In this document: one piece after another, positions 33,018 to 41,619 of the stretch
Position numbering within the stretch: position 1 is the first letter of the stretch
Layout of the letters: each line of letters begins with the position of its first letter
NCBI RefSeq assembly: GCF_001423185.1
Contig: NZ_LMOB01000002.1
Location: 315,573 to 379,572, forward strand
Length of the DNA stretch: 64,000 nt
DNA from: Plantibacter sp. Leaf314
GTDB lineage: Bacteria; Actinomycetota; Actinomycetes; Actinomycetales; Microbacteriaceae
Reading direction: 5' to 3'
The notes under the pieces: generated by a model
The model's input: the letters and a program-made list of their open reading frames with translations, nothing else
What the model was told of the DNA's origin: nothing
The model's database searches: none
Program-made: the position numbers and the translations under genes

Positions 33018-34553
33018 CTATTCCGGGAATGGCCAGTATTGCGGCTGGTGGAGTCGGTGGCGCCAACGCCGTCCGAGGGTCTCGAGCTCGTAGGCACGGA
33101 CACGCGCATCGCGGGTCTTCGACTCGAAGTGGTACAGCTCCGCGCGCGGCGTCCAGTAGGCCTGGTAACCGAGCTCCGCCACCTTGAGGCAGAAGTCGAC
33201 GTCGTTGAACGCACCGGGCAGCAGCGTGGTCATACCGCCGACCTCGAGGTACACCGATCGCGGGAACAGCGAGCAGGCGGCGGTCACGCCGCCGACCTCG
33301 CGCTCGACCTGGAACGCGTGCTGCGATCCGGCCGCACCGCGCGGGACCTGCAGGCCGATGTGCGTCGGGCTGCCCATCCAGTAGTGGTGTCCACCGTGCT
33401 GGATGGTGTCGTCCTCGTAGTAGAGCATGCAGCCGGCCATGCCTGCGCCGGGGAGCTGCGCGAGGCGCAGCAGCGACTCGATCCAGTCGGGCGTGATGAC
33501 CTCGACGTCGTCGTTCAGCATGAGGACGTACTCGCCGACGGCGCTCAGCACGCCGCGGTTCGCCTTGGCCGCGAAGTTGAACGGCAGGTCGAAGTCGACG
33601 ACGACGAGGCGGTCGCCGAGCAGTGCGCGGGCCTCGTCGATGACGGCCGGCTCGGGGTCGGTGTCGACGACGAGGACGACCTCGAGGTTCTGGTACGTCG
33701 TCCGTTCCACGAGGCCGCGGAGGGCGTGCAGGAGGTAGCTGTGCGGTTCGCCGCCGGCCCGCAGCGGCGCACTGAAGCGCGCCTGGGTGGGGATGACGAC
33801 GGACACGAGCGGCTCGCCGTGGAGCGGACGCACGGTGGTGTGGACGCCGTCCGCGGCGACCGCACGCACCTCTCCACCGCCGGTGGCGGCGAGGTGTCGT
33901 TCGAGGACCGTCCGGACCTGCTCGAGCCGTGCCTCGGGGAAGGCACCGATGTCCCGGCGCGACGGTGCGTGGAACAGCACACGGGGCACGTGGAGCGTGA
34001 CCGCACCGGCCTGGACGCACCGGAGTGCGGCGTCGTAGAGCTCGACGCCGTCCACGTCGTGGGCCAGCCCGCCGATCTCGGCGAGGGTGTCGCGGCGGAA
34101 CAGCAGGAGGTCGCCGTAGTAGAACTGGCAGCGCAACCGCTCCGGCGCGGGCCCCTGCTTGGAGACGACCTCGATGCCGCCGTCGGGACGGACGGCGGAC
34201 TCGTCGGAGTACACCACCGCTGCGTCGGGCGCGAGCGCGAGCCAGTCGACGAGGGTCTGGATCGTCTTGTCGTCCGGCACGCCGACATCCGGCAGGACGC
34301 ACACGAACCGGCCGCCGGCAGCGGCGACCCCGGTCTCGATCAGTCGGCTGACCGGGGCGGACGCCTCGGCGTCAGCGCGGACGATCGACCGGTGGTCGGC
34401 GACCGTACCGACGGGAGCCACGAGCACGAGTTCCCAGTCGGCCTGACCGGTCAGCGAGGCCAGCAGGTCCTGGACGCGGGCGGCGTCGGGACGGATGACG
34501 AGGAAGGAGACGAGCGGAGCACCGGTCGTCCCGGAAGCGGAGGGGATGGCCAT
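33018..34553 (-). CDS. Glycosyltransferase family 2, two-domain (rhamnan-type)
   Basis: A 511-residue protein with two halves. The N-terminal ~220 residues look like a degenerate GT-A domain (VSFLVIRPDAARVQDLLASL, VVYSDESAVRPDGGIE). The C-terminal half is an active-looking GT2: LVSVVIPTQARFSAPL, VVLVVDTDPEPAVIDEARAL, FNFAAKANRGVLSAVGEYVL, MLNDDVEVITPDWIESLL (DD metal site) and YYEDDTIQHGGHHYWMGSPT, ending with LYHFESKTRDARVRAYELET. This is the usual layout of large rhamnan and O-antigen transferases. It starts 4 nt after the coiled-coil gene's stop and is co-directional with the WsaF-like gene. Confidence 0.88.
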   Translation of the reverse strand: MAIPSASGTTGAPLVSFLVIRPDAARVQDLLASLTGQADWELVLVAPVGTVADHRSIVRADAEASAPVSRLIETGVAAAGGRFVCVLPDVGVPDDKTIQTLVDWLALAPDAAVVYSDESAVRPDGGIEVVSKQGPAPERLRCQFYYGDLLLFRRDTLAEIGGLAHDVDGVELYDAALRCVQAGAVTLHVPRVLFHAPSRRDIGAFPEARLEQVRTVLERHLAATGGGEVRAVAADGVHTTVRPLHGEPLVSVVIPTQARFSAPLRAGGEPHSYLLHALRGLVERTTYQNLEVVLVVDTDPEPAVIDEARALLGDRLVVVDFDLPFNFAAKANRGVLSAVGEYVLMLNDDVEVITPDWIESLLRLAQLPGAGMAGCMLYYEDDTIQHGGHHYWMGSPTHIGLQVPRGAAGSQHAFQVEREVGGVTAACSLFPRSVYLEVGGMTTLLPGAFNDVDFCLKVAELGYQAYWTPRAELYHFESKTRDARVRAYELETLGRRWRHRLHQPQYWPFPE

Positions 34554-34557
34554 CGGG

Positions 34558-34818
34558 TCAGGCGCGTCCGCGCTTCAGGATGCGGAGCGGCGCCAGCACG
34601 GCACGGCCCGCCTTCCAGGTGCGGGTCGAGTGGACCGCGGCGAGCTGCTGGCGCAGCCCCTGCATCTCGCGCTCGAGGACGTCGAAGTCGTCCTTCGTCG
34701 GCGAGAAGTAGATCGATGCGCGGGCGAGTTCGGCCTCGAGCCCGATCACCCGGTCGACGAGTGCGAGCACTCGTTCCTCGCCTGCCAGTTCGGCCGCCGT
34801 CGGGCGTTTCGTCGTCAT
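34558..34818 (-). CDS. Small coiled-coil protein with S-x-T-W tail
   Basis: An 86-residue soluble protein: an amphipathic stretch (ELAGEERVLALVDRVIGLEA, ELARASIYFSPTKDDFDVLE) likely to coil, followed by AAVHSTRTWKAGRAVLAPLR. The same Ser-x-x-Trp...Pro tail ends the protein at 44632 and the methyltransferase at 34901. The ATG at 34818 has AGGGA about 7 nt upstream; ATG 34824 is possible. It sits between the methyltransferase and a large GT2, so it may be an assembly partner of the glycosyltransferases. No annotated family is recognised. Confidence 0.72.
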   Translation of the reverse strand: MTTKRPTAAELAGEERVLALVDRVIGLEAELARASIYFSPTKDDFDVLEREMQGLRQQLAAVHSTRTWKAGRAVLAPLRILKRGRA

Positions 34819-34900
34819 GGTCATTCCCTCGTTCGATTCCGTCGGGCGGGTTAACCCGACGAGTCTAACATCGGGCCGATCCCGGCCCAGTGGCGGTCGC

Positions 34901-35845
34901 TCAGCGTCGTCGGGCACGGTCGACGAGCCGACGGAGCGGGCTCGTCGCCCGCCACACGGTGCTGTCGGTCACCTCGGTGAAGCGGTCGCGAGCCCGCTGC
35001 AACTCGATCTCGAGCTGGGTCGCGTGCAACCGCACGGCACCGAGCTCGGCCTCCTGTCGCTCGACCGCCGCCAGGGCGTCCGACCGCTCCTGCACCAGGC
35101 CTGCCCGTGCCGAGACGACCGCGCCGAGGCGGGCGTAGTCGGCGCGCACCGCATCAGGGTCGGCCCGTCCGGCGGCGAAGAAGTCGACGAGCGGCTGCGG
35201 GAGGTCGCCCAGGCCGAGCACGCCGAGCCCGTGCCCGTGTTCGAACTGGAACGTCGAGTCCGGGTACCGCTCGCAGAGCTCGGCCCAGAGTCGATGGACA
35301 CCGAAGCCGCGCTCGAACTCGAAGGTGTCGTGGAAGATGACGACGGCCGTGGCCGCGAGCTTCGGCCGGTAGGTCTCGAAGTCCTCCACGGCGTCCTCGT
35401 AGCGGTGCCGTCCGTCGATGTGCAGCAGTTCGATCGACCCGTCCTCGAACTGGTCGACGGCGTCGCTGAAGTAGGACCGGATGAGTCGTGAGAACCCGGT
35501 GTAGGAGGCCTCGTTGATCTCGGTGACCGACCGGTAGACGTCGTCGCCGTAGAACCCGGCGTGCTCGTCGCCCTCCCAGCTGTCGATCGCCGAGCAGCTC
35601 GTGTCGAGTCCCAGACGCTGCACGGCCTCGCAGACGGCGAAGTAGGAGAAGCCGTTGTGGGAGCCGAGCTCGACGAAGCTCGACGGCCGCAGCGCGTCCA
35701 CGAGCCAGAAGGCGAAGGGGGCGTGTTCGTGCCAGGCCGACGGGACGACGTGCGTGGGCGACCAGTACGAGGCCTTGCCCAGCCAGGAGACCGGGGTCTC
35801 CGTCGTGATGTCACCGAGCCCGAGCGCCGAAGCACCTCTCATCAT
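34901..35845 (-). CDS. Class I SAM-dependent methyltransferase with C-terminal coiled coil
   Basis: A 314-residue enzyme predicted to methylate a sugar or chain end. The Rossmann core has motif I FVELGSHNGFSYFAVCEAV (residues 57-75), acidic SAIDSWEGDEHAGFYGDDVY, then IELLHIDGRHRYEDAVEDFE (near 138-155, motif with His-Ile-Asp) and AATAVVIFHDTFEFERGFGV. From about residue 240 a helical segment (RSDALAAVERQEAELGAVRL, ELQRARDRFTEVTDSTVWRA) resembles the coiled-coil tails of neighbouring proteins and ends in VWRATSPLRRL. Methyltransferases with coiled coils are known to cap polymers exported by ABC transporters, which fits the Wzm/Wzt genes next door, divergent from this gene. Confidence 0.83.
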   Translation of the reverse strand: MMRGASALGLGDITTETPVSWLGKASYWSPTHVVPSAWHEHAPFAFWLVDALRPSSFVELGSHNGFSYFAVCEAVQRLGLDTSCSAIDSWEGDEHAGFYGDDVYRSVTEINEASYTGFSRLIRSYFSDAVDQFEDGSIELLHIDGRHRYEDAVEDFETYRPKLAATAVVIFHDTFEFERGFGVHRLWAELCERYPDSTFQFEHGHGLGVLGLGDLPQPLVDFFAAGRADPDAVRADYARLGAVVSARAGLVQERSDALAAVERQEAELGAVRLHATQLEIELQRARDRFTEVTDSTVWRATSPLRRLVDRARRR

Positions 35846-35984
35846 CGAACCGTTCCTCTCGTCGACCGCGGACCGTCGAAAGCCGAACGAGTCCTCGTAT
35901 CCGCGATCAACCCTAGGCCACGGCGCGGAGCGGATGACGGGCGGCGCGGGCCGCGCGGGTCCCGGGCTCTCAGGATGGCTACGG

Positions 35985-35990
35985 TATATT
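35985..35990 (+). promoter_or_regulatory. Candidate -10 box of the ABC exporter operon
   Basis: TATATT at 35985-35990, 46 nt ahead of the permease start, in the divergent gap 35846-36036. No convincing -35 was found. The remaining gap sequence shows nothing else. Confidence 0.5.
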
Positions 35991-36036
35991 GTCCGGGTTG
36001 CGCACCCGTGTCACCCGAACCCCAAATCGAGGCTCC

Positions 36037-36876
36037 ATGCAGTATCTCAGGGATCTGGCATCCGCCAGGGAACTCCTGGCGAATCTCACTCTCCGAGACA
36101 TCCGCGGCCAGTACAAGCGGACCATCCTCGGTCGCCTGTGGTCGCTCGTGAGCCCGCTGTCGTCGATGCTGGTGTACTCGTTCGTCTTCTACTTCCTGCT
36201 GCGCGCCGAGCCGGCGCCCGGCGACCCGAGCGGCCTGCACATCTTCGCCGTCTGGCTCCTCTGCGGCCTCCTCCCCTGGTCCTTCTTCTCCGGGGCACTG
36301 TCCGCGAGCATGAACTCGATCGTCGGCGGCGCGAGCCTCATCACCAAGGTCTACTTCCCGCGGGTCGTCCTCCCCATCTCCTCCGTGCTCACCATGGGGT
36401 ACAACTGGCTGTTCGAGATGGGCGTCCTCGTGATCGTGCTGTGCGCGGTCGGTGGGTGGGGCGTCATCGTGTGGCTCCCGCTCGTCGCCGTGTTCATGGT
36501 GGTCCTCGCCGCCTTCGCGACCGGCGTCGGGCTCATCCTCGCGATCGCGAACGTCTACTTCCGCGACACCCAGCACCTCGTCTCGATCCTCCTGCAGATC
36601 TGGATGTACCTGACCCCGATCATCTACCCGCCGTCGCTCGTGGAGGTCCAGTCCGACAAGCTCGGCGGCCTCCTCGGCACGGACATCACGGTGATGAACA
36701 TCTACGAGTCCAACCCGATGTTCCACTTCGTCTCGGTGTTCCGGAACCTCATGTACGACCAGCGTTGGCCGGACCCCGCGGATGTGCTCGCGTGCATCGC
36801 CTGGGCGCTCGTCGCACTCGTCGGCGGCTTCCTCATGTTCACCCGTAAAGAGAAAAGACTGGCCGAGATCCTATGA
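36037..36876 (+). CDS. wzm: Polysaccharide ABC exporter permease
   Basis: The membrane half of an ABC-2-type transporter that moves lipid-linked polysaccharide across the cytoplasmic membrane. The 279-residue protein has six hydrophobic segments: LVSPLSSMLVYSFVFYFLLR, HIFAVWLLCGLLPWSFFSGA, FEMGVLVIVLCAVGGWGVIV, and so on, with the family's cytoplasmic LTLRDIRGQYKRTILGRLWS just before the first. The ATG at 36037 has GAGG 4-5 nt upstream; an alternative upstream start at 35989 would overlap the -10 box. Its stop overlaps the ATPase start (ATGA). The transporter would export the polymer made by the divergent rhamnan-type operon. Confidence 0.93.
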   Translation: MQYLRDLASARELLANLTLRDIRGQYKRTILGRLWSLVSPLSSMLVYSFVFYFLLRAEPAPGDPSGLHIFAVWLLCGLLPWSFFSGALSASMNSIVGGASLITKVYFPRVVLPISSVLTMGYNWLFEMGVLVIVLCAVGGWGVIVWLPLVAVFMVVLAAFATGVGLILAIANVYFRDTQHLVSILLQIWMYLTPIIYPPSLVEVQSDKLGGLLGTDITVMNIYESNPMFHFVSVFRNLMYDQRWPDPADVLACIAWALVALVGGFLMFTRKEKRLAEIL

Positions 36877-37613
36877 CCGAAACCGCCGTCCACGTCGACT
36901 CCGTCAGCAAGAAGTTCCGTCTGTACCACGAGCGGAACCAGAGCCTGAAGTCCGCCATCATGCGCCGAAAGATCTCGGTGCACGAGGACTTCTGGGCCCT
37001 CCGCGACATCACCTTCGACGTCCCCGTCGGCTCCACCTTCGGGCTCATCGGCAGCAACGGTTCCGGCAAGTCGACCCTGCTGAAGTGCCTCGCGAAGATC
37101 CTCTACCCGGAACACGGGAACATCAGCGCGAACGGCAAGGTCGCCGCCCTGCTCGAGGTCGGCTCCGGCTTCCACCCCGAACTGTCCGGTCGGGAGAACG
37201 TCTTCCTCAACGGATCGATCCTCGGGATGAGCCGCAAGGAGATCCAGCGCAAGTTCGACGACATCGTGTCCTTCTCCGGCGTCGAGCAGTTCATCGACCA
37301 GCCGGTGAAGAACTACTCCTCCGGCATGTACGTCCGTCTCGGCTTCTCGGTCGCCATCAACGTGGACCCCGACATCCTCGTCGTCGACGAGGTGCTCGCC
37401 GTCGGTGACGCCGAGTTCCAGCAGAAATGCTTCCAGAAGTTCGAGGACTTCAAGGCCGCCGGCAAGACCGTGATCCTCGTCAGTCACTCGATGGGCACCG
37501 TCAAGCAGATGTGCGACCACGCCGCCTGGATCAACAAGGGGAACCTCGAGCTCGTCGGCCCGGCCGACCCGGTGATCGCCGCCTACGAGGCGACCTACCC
37601 GCACCAGGGCTGA
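36873..37613 (+). CDS. wzt: Polysaccharide ABC exporter ATPase
   Basis: The 246-residue ATPase that drives the permease encoded just upstream. Walker A LIGSNGSGKST at about residues 58-68, signature KNYSSGMYVRLGFS (Y148-S149-S150-G151), Walker B DILVVDEVLAVGD near 167-179 and the H-loop VSHSMG. The variant signature SSGM fits TagH/Wzt-type transporters. No C-terminal carbohydrate-binding domain is attached (the protein ends at about 246), so chain length control may rest elsewhere, perhaps with a methyltransferase cap. Convergent with the YfhO-like gene across a hairpin. Confidence 0.95.
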   Translation: MTETAVHVDSVSKKFRLYHERNQSLKSAIMRRKISVHEDFWALRDITFDVPVGSTFGLIGSNGSGKSTLLKCLAKILYPEHGNISANGKVAALLEVGSGFHPELSGRENVFLNGSILGMSRKEIQRKFDDIVSFSGVEQFIDQPVKNYSSGMYVRLGFSVAINVDPDILVVDEVLAVGDAEFQQKCFQKFEDFKAAGKTVILVSHSMGTVKQMCDHAAWINKGNLELVGPADPVIAAYEATYPHQG

Positions 37614-37620
37614 GCAGGCT

Positions 37621-37638
37621 GCTCGGCCCTCGCCGAGC
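37621..37638. terminator. Hairpin between convergent genes
   Basis: GCTCGGC and GCCGAGC form a 7-bp stem with a CCTC loop in the 24-base gap between the ATPase and the YfhO-like gene, whose stop codon begins right at its edge. No T tract. Confidence 0.55.
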
Positions 37639-40535
37639 TACTGCGCGTTCGTCGGCTCCGGCTCGTCGCTCCCGGCGGTGACCCGCGCGCGCCGACCCCA
37701 CCGGATCACCAGGGTCCCGACGACGATGAGCACCGAGAGCCCGACGCCGACGCGGGTCGCAGTGATGCCCTGGTCGAGCCCGGGCGTGCGATAGGCGAGT
37801 TCGATCCGGTGCTCGCCGGCCTCAACGCGGACCGCGGCGCCCGCCTGCTCCGCGTCGACCAGCGGACTGGCGACCCCGTCGACCGTGACCGACCAACCGG
37901 GGCGTCGGAGCGAGTCGGCGAACACGACCCATCCGGCGTCGTCGGCGTCGACGCCGACCACGGTCCGGTTGAGGTCCCATCCCTGGTCGCGCACCTCGAC
38001 GTCGGCGTTGGACGCCGTCGTCGGGGCACTGTCCGCGGTGGTCGCCGACGAATCGACACCCGTCAGCTCGTCGGGATCCTCGAGCAGCACGGTCGTGGAC
38101 GGCAGGAGCGGATCCTCCATGAGGGACACTCGGCGCGAGGGGTCGCGCTCGACGAGGCCGTTCGACGCCCAGCGCACCCGGTCGAGGGCGGTCCCCCGCT
38201 CGACGACGGTCGCGTCGCCGGTGTGCGCGACCGTGAGGCCGTCGTCCATCGGACGGTTGAGCGACACGGCGGCGGCCTCGGGTGCCACCGCATCGGCCGC
38301 GATCCGCCCCTGTCCGTGGTCGATGGAGATCTCCGCCCGCCAGGACGCGTCGGGGGCGATGCCACTCCCGTCGATCGCCACACTCCGCTGACCCTCGATG
38401 GTGCGGTACCACGTCGAGGTCGAGGCCAGGACCTCCTCGGTCTCCGGATCGACGAGGGTGACCTCGAGGGTGGTGCCGCCCTCGGCTCCGAGGACCGGCT
38501 CCGGCATCGGGAAGGACAGGCTGCGCACCGGTCCGGTCCGCACGGTCGAGACGGCGATCTCGCCGTCACCGATCGGGACGGCCTCCTCCGACGCCGGAGT
38601 GTCCTCGTACCGGCCTGGGACCGGGAGGTTCGGCTCCATCACGACGTACTTGACGGCCAGCCGGTCGAGAATCGGGGACTCGATCGACGAGATCAGACTC
38701 GGGTAGTTCAACGTCGAATAGGTCGCCGAGGCGAGCGACTCCGTGTCCAGGCGCAGGAGGAGGGACTTCCACTCGACGGTCTGGAACGTGTGTCCACCGA
38801 GCGAGCGGACCCGGTACATCGAGTTCGTCCCGGTGAGCATGGCGTGGTCCACCGACGCGTACCGCGACTCGCCGAGATGCTGCTGGAGGAACCTCGTCGT
38901 CGGGGTGTCGGGGTACACACTCGCGGTGTCCGACTTCGGCCACCAGGTGTCGGCGACCATGACGGCCGGCGCGGCCACGATCAGCGGCACGAAGCAGAGC
39001 GCGACGATGCGGATGCCCCCACGCCGGGTCGCGAGCACGACGATGACGAGCGCTGCGGCGACGGCGAGCAGCACCACGGTCCAGACGACCTGCGTCTCGA
39101 GCAGCGCGGTGAACCGTTCCGGCGCGGACACCACGGCGCGCTGGAGCGCGACGGCGAGGAGCGTCGCAGCGGCGATCCCCGAGCCGAGCGTCGCGAGCCC
39201 CCAGAGCCAACGACCGAGCGGTCGACGCGGCGTCGCCGGCGGCGACACCGGCGCCATGTCGCCCCGCTCCAACAGCCGCCCGAACCCGACGCCCGCGAGG
39301 ACGGCGACGAAGAAGCCGAGCATGACGCGCAGCCGTCCGATCCGGTTGCTGTCGAAGATGGGGAGCTGTTGTGCGGTGCCGAGGAGCGGTCCGCCGAGGT
39401 ACACCAGCAGCCCGGACAGGATCAGCGCGACCGCGAGGAACAGGCTCATGTCGCGACCACCGCCCCGCCGCTTGAGGAGGAGCGCCACGACCGCGAGGAC
39501 CACCGCCGCCGCGCCGACGTATGACAAGCGCTCGACGGGCGAGCTGTTCCCCCAGGTGTCGCCCGAGCTCACCTCACCGACGAGGCTCGGAACGAAGGCC
39601 GAGAGCAGGTCGTCGATGCTCAGGTGGTTCTCCGGCCCCTGTCGCCGACCGCTGAAGTCGAGGACGGCGACGGCGTTCAGCGCGAACGGCAACAGCGTCC
39701 ACGCGGAGAGCAGGAACCCGAGGACGACGCCGGCGGCGCTGACCAGGCCGGCGGTGATGACCTTCCAGAACCGGCGGTGGACGACGATCGCGCGCACCAG
39801 GACGTAAGCGGCACCCGCGTACAGGGCGTACCCGACGATGGCCGGGAACCCCCCGAGGAGCATGCCGGCGAGCACCAGCCCCAGCGGCACGATGTCGAGG
39901 AGGCGCCTGCGGACGGCCGCACGGTCGAGTGCCCAGAACAGGAGCGGGATGAACGCCGCGACCCTGGTCTGGGGCCAGTTCGTCCAGGAGATCATGAACC
40001 CCGAGGCGAGGAAGACGACACTGGCGATGGGCCATGCCTGATGGGGCACACCGAGTCGTCGCAGGAACAGCGAGCACCCGACGGTCACGACGATCATCTC
40101 GACCAGCTTCGTGAACCCGGGGGCGACGGCGACCGGCAGGAACCACCACCCGAAGGAGATCGGCGAGTACAGACCGGAGTTCGGGAGCCCGCCGAGCTCC
40201 GAGCCGCCGGCCTGATACGGCAGCCACTCGGCGAAGAAGCCGTGGCGGGCAGCCTCGACGATCGTCCACATCTGCGGGACGCCCGAGTCGATCGTGTCGC
40301 CGATCATCGCGTTGGTGCCCACCTCGGTCGATCCGCCGGCGGACGCCCACGGCGCGAACCGGAACAGGATGTCGGTGCCCATGAAGGTACCGACCCCGAT
40401 GAGCGGCAGTCCGATCGACAGGACCACGAAGGCGATCAGGGACGCCCAGGCCACGATGCCGAGCACGCGGAGCGCCGTGACCGGGACGGTGGGACGCGAG
40501 GGGGCGTCCGGTGCCGTGTCCGGTTGAGCAGTCAT
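37638..40535 (-). CDS. YfhO-like membrane glycosyltransferase (GT-C superfamily)
   Basis: A 965-residue membrane protein. The first ~560 residues hold about 13 hydrophobic segments; the first loop carries FMGTDILFRFAPWASAGG, with Asp in the position typical of the YfhO/GT-C family. Then comes an extracytoplasmic part (residues ~570-920) with YRVRSLGGHTFQTVEWKSLL, WVVFADSLRRPGWSVTVDGV and other YfhO-type elements and a final helix. YfhO members are thought to glycosylate wall polymers using polyprenyl-phosphate sugars, consistent with the DPM-like gene and GtrA nearby, though substrate is unknown. ATG 40535. Confidence 0.83.
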   Translation of the reverse strand: MTAQPDTAPDAPSRPTVPVTALRVLGIVAWASLIAFVVLSIGLPLIGVGTFMGTDILFRFAPWASAGGSTEVGTNAMIGDTIDSGVPQMWTIVEAARHGFFAEWLPYQAGGSELGGLPNSGLYSPISFGWWFLPVAVAPGFTKLVEMIVVTVGCSLFLRRLGVPHQAWPIASVVFLASGFMISWTNWPQTRVAAFIPLLFWALDRAAVRRRLLDIVPLGLVLAGMLLGGFPAIVGYALYAGAAYVLVRAIVVHRRFWKVITAGLVSAAGVVLGFLLSAWTLLPFALNAVAVLDFSGRRQGPENHLSIDDLLSAFVPSLVGEVSSGDTWGNSSPVERLSYVGAAAVVLAVVALLLKRRGGGRDMSLFLAVALILSGLLVYLGGPLLGTAQQLPIFDSNRIGRLRVMLGFFVAVLAGVGFGRLLERGDMAPVSPPATPRRPLGRWLWGLATLGSGIAAATLLAVALQRAVVSAPERFTALLETQVVWTVVLLAVAAALVIVVLATRRGGIRIVALCFVPLIVAAPAVMVADTWWPKSDTASVYPDTPTTRFLQQHLGESRYASVDHAMLTGTNSMYRVRSLGGHTFQTVEWKSLLLRLDTESLASATYSTLNYPSLISSIESPILDRLAVKYVVMEPNLPVPGRYEDTPASEEAVPIGDGEIAVSTVRTGPVRSLSFPMPEPVLGAEGGTTLEVTLVDPETEEVLASTSTWYRTIEGQRSVAIDGSGIAPDASWRAEISIDHGQGRIAADAVAPEAAAVSLNRPMDDGLTVAHTGDATVVERGTALDRVRWASNGLVERDPSRRVSLMEDPLLPSTTVLLEDPDELTGVDSSATTADSAPTTASNADVEVRDQGWDLNRTVVGVDADDAGWVVFADSLRRPGWSVTVDGVASPLVDAEQAGAAVRVEAGEHRIELAYRTPGLDQGITATRVGVGLSVLIVVGTLVIRWGRRARVTAGSDEPEPTNAQ

Positions 40536-40638
40536 GGGCGTCCTGGGTCTCGCATCTCGGGTGCACCGGGTCCGACCGCGCGCACCCTCGATTATGCCTG
40601 CTCACGTCCGCGACGCGAACTCGGCCGCGACGATCGGG

Positions 40639-40644
40639 GATAAT
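40639..40644 (+). promoter_or_regulatory. Candidate -10 box of the GT2/membrane gene pair
   Basis: GATAAT at 40639-40644, 33 nt before the start. The clear ribosome site GAGAGGA follows, giving a normal leader. A nearby string TCGATTATGC recurs inverted at 47262. Confidence 0.5.
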
Positions 40645-40677
40645 GGACAGCTGCGAGACGGCCAGCGAGAGGACGAC

Positions 40678-41619
40678 GTGCGACTGTTCATCCAGATCCC
40701 CTGCCTGAACGAGGAGACGACGCTCCCAGCGGTGCTCGAATCGATCCCGCGGTCGATCCCCGGCATCGACGAGATCGAGATCCTGGTGATCGACGACGGT
40801 TCGACCGATCGCACGGTCGAGGTCGCCCAGGCCCACGGCGTGACGCACATCGTCCGCCATGCGACGAACATGGGGCTCGCCAGGTCGTTCCGGGACGGCG
40901 TCGACTACGCCCTCCTCCACGGTGCCGACATCGTGGTGAACACGGACGGCGACAACCAGTACCCGCAGGACCGCATCGGCGACCTCGTCCAGCCGATCCT
41001 CGAGGGGCGGGCGGAGATCGTCGTCGCCGACCGCCAGACCGCGCTCATCGAGCACTTCTCGCCGTTCAAGAAGGCCATGCAGCGGTTCGGCAGCTTCGTC
41101 GTCAACAAGGCGGCGAAGACCACGCTCCCGGATGCGGCGAGCGGCTTCCGTGCCTACTCGAAGTACTCGCTCATCAGGCTCAACGTCGTGACGAAGTTCA
41201 GCTACTGCATGGAGACCATCATCCAGGCGGGCAACAAGCGTCTGGCCATCACGAGCATCCCCGTCCGGACGAACCCGAAGACGCGCGAGTCCCGCCTGTT
41301 CTCCTCGATCGGGGAACACATGTACCAGTCGGGTGTCGCGATCGTGCGCGCCTATCTCATGTACCGGCCGTACGTCGTGTTCGCGGGTCTGGGCCTCATC
41401 CTCCTCCTCGCGGGGATCACGCCGTTCGCGAGATACCTCGTCCTCATGCTCGTGGACGACCAGGGGAACCATCTGCAGAGCCTCCTGGTGGGCGCGACCC
41501 TGCTCATGGGCTCCCTGCTGTCGTTCGCGATCGGCGTGGTCGCCGACCTCACGAGGATCAACCGGACCCTCAACGAGGAGATGCTCGACTACCTGAAACT
41601 GCAACGGTATGGCGACTGA
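40678..41619 (+). CDS. Glycosyltransferase family 2, DPM-like with C-terminal membrane helices
   Basis: A 313-residue enzyme that would load a sugar on polyprenyl phosphate. N-terminal GT-A: FIQIPCLNEETTLPAVLESI, ILVIDDGSTDRTVEVAQAHG, ADIVVNTDGDNQYPQDRIGD (TDGDNQY holds the catalytic DxD) and DAASGFRAYSKYSLIRLNVV. From about residue 230 two hydrophobic segments (YVVFAGLGLILLLAGITPFA, LLVGATLLMGSLLSFAIGVV) place it in the membrane. GTG 40678 has AGAGGA 5 nt upstream. The stop overlaps the next gene by 11 nt. Confidence 0.9.
   Translation: MRLFIQIPCLNEETTLPAVLESIPRSIPGIDEIEILVIDDGSTDRTVEVAQAHGVTHIVRHATNMGLARSFRDGVDYALLHGADIVVNTDGDNQYPQDRIGDLVQPILEGRAEIVVADRQTALIEHFSPFKKAMQRFGSFVVNKAAKTTLPDAASGFRAYSKYSLIRLNVVTKFSYCMETIIQAGNKRLAITSIPVRTNPKTRESRLFSSIGEHMYQSGVAIVRAYLMYRPYVVFAGLGLILLLAGITPFARYLVLMLVDDQGNHLQSLLVGATLLMGSLLSFAIGVVADLTRINRTLNEEMLDYLKLQRYGD

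Noticed and set aside
34825..34900. Rho-independent terminator at CGGGTTAACCCG
   Set aside because: It is a palindrome without a loop or T tract, so it is more like an operator; listed only as an observation.
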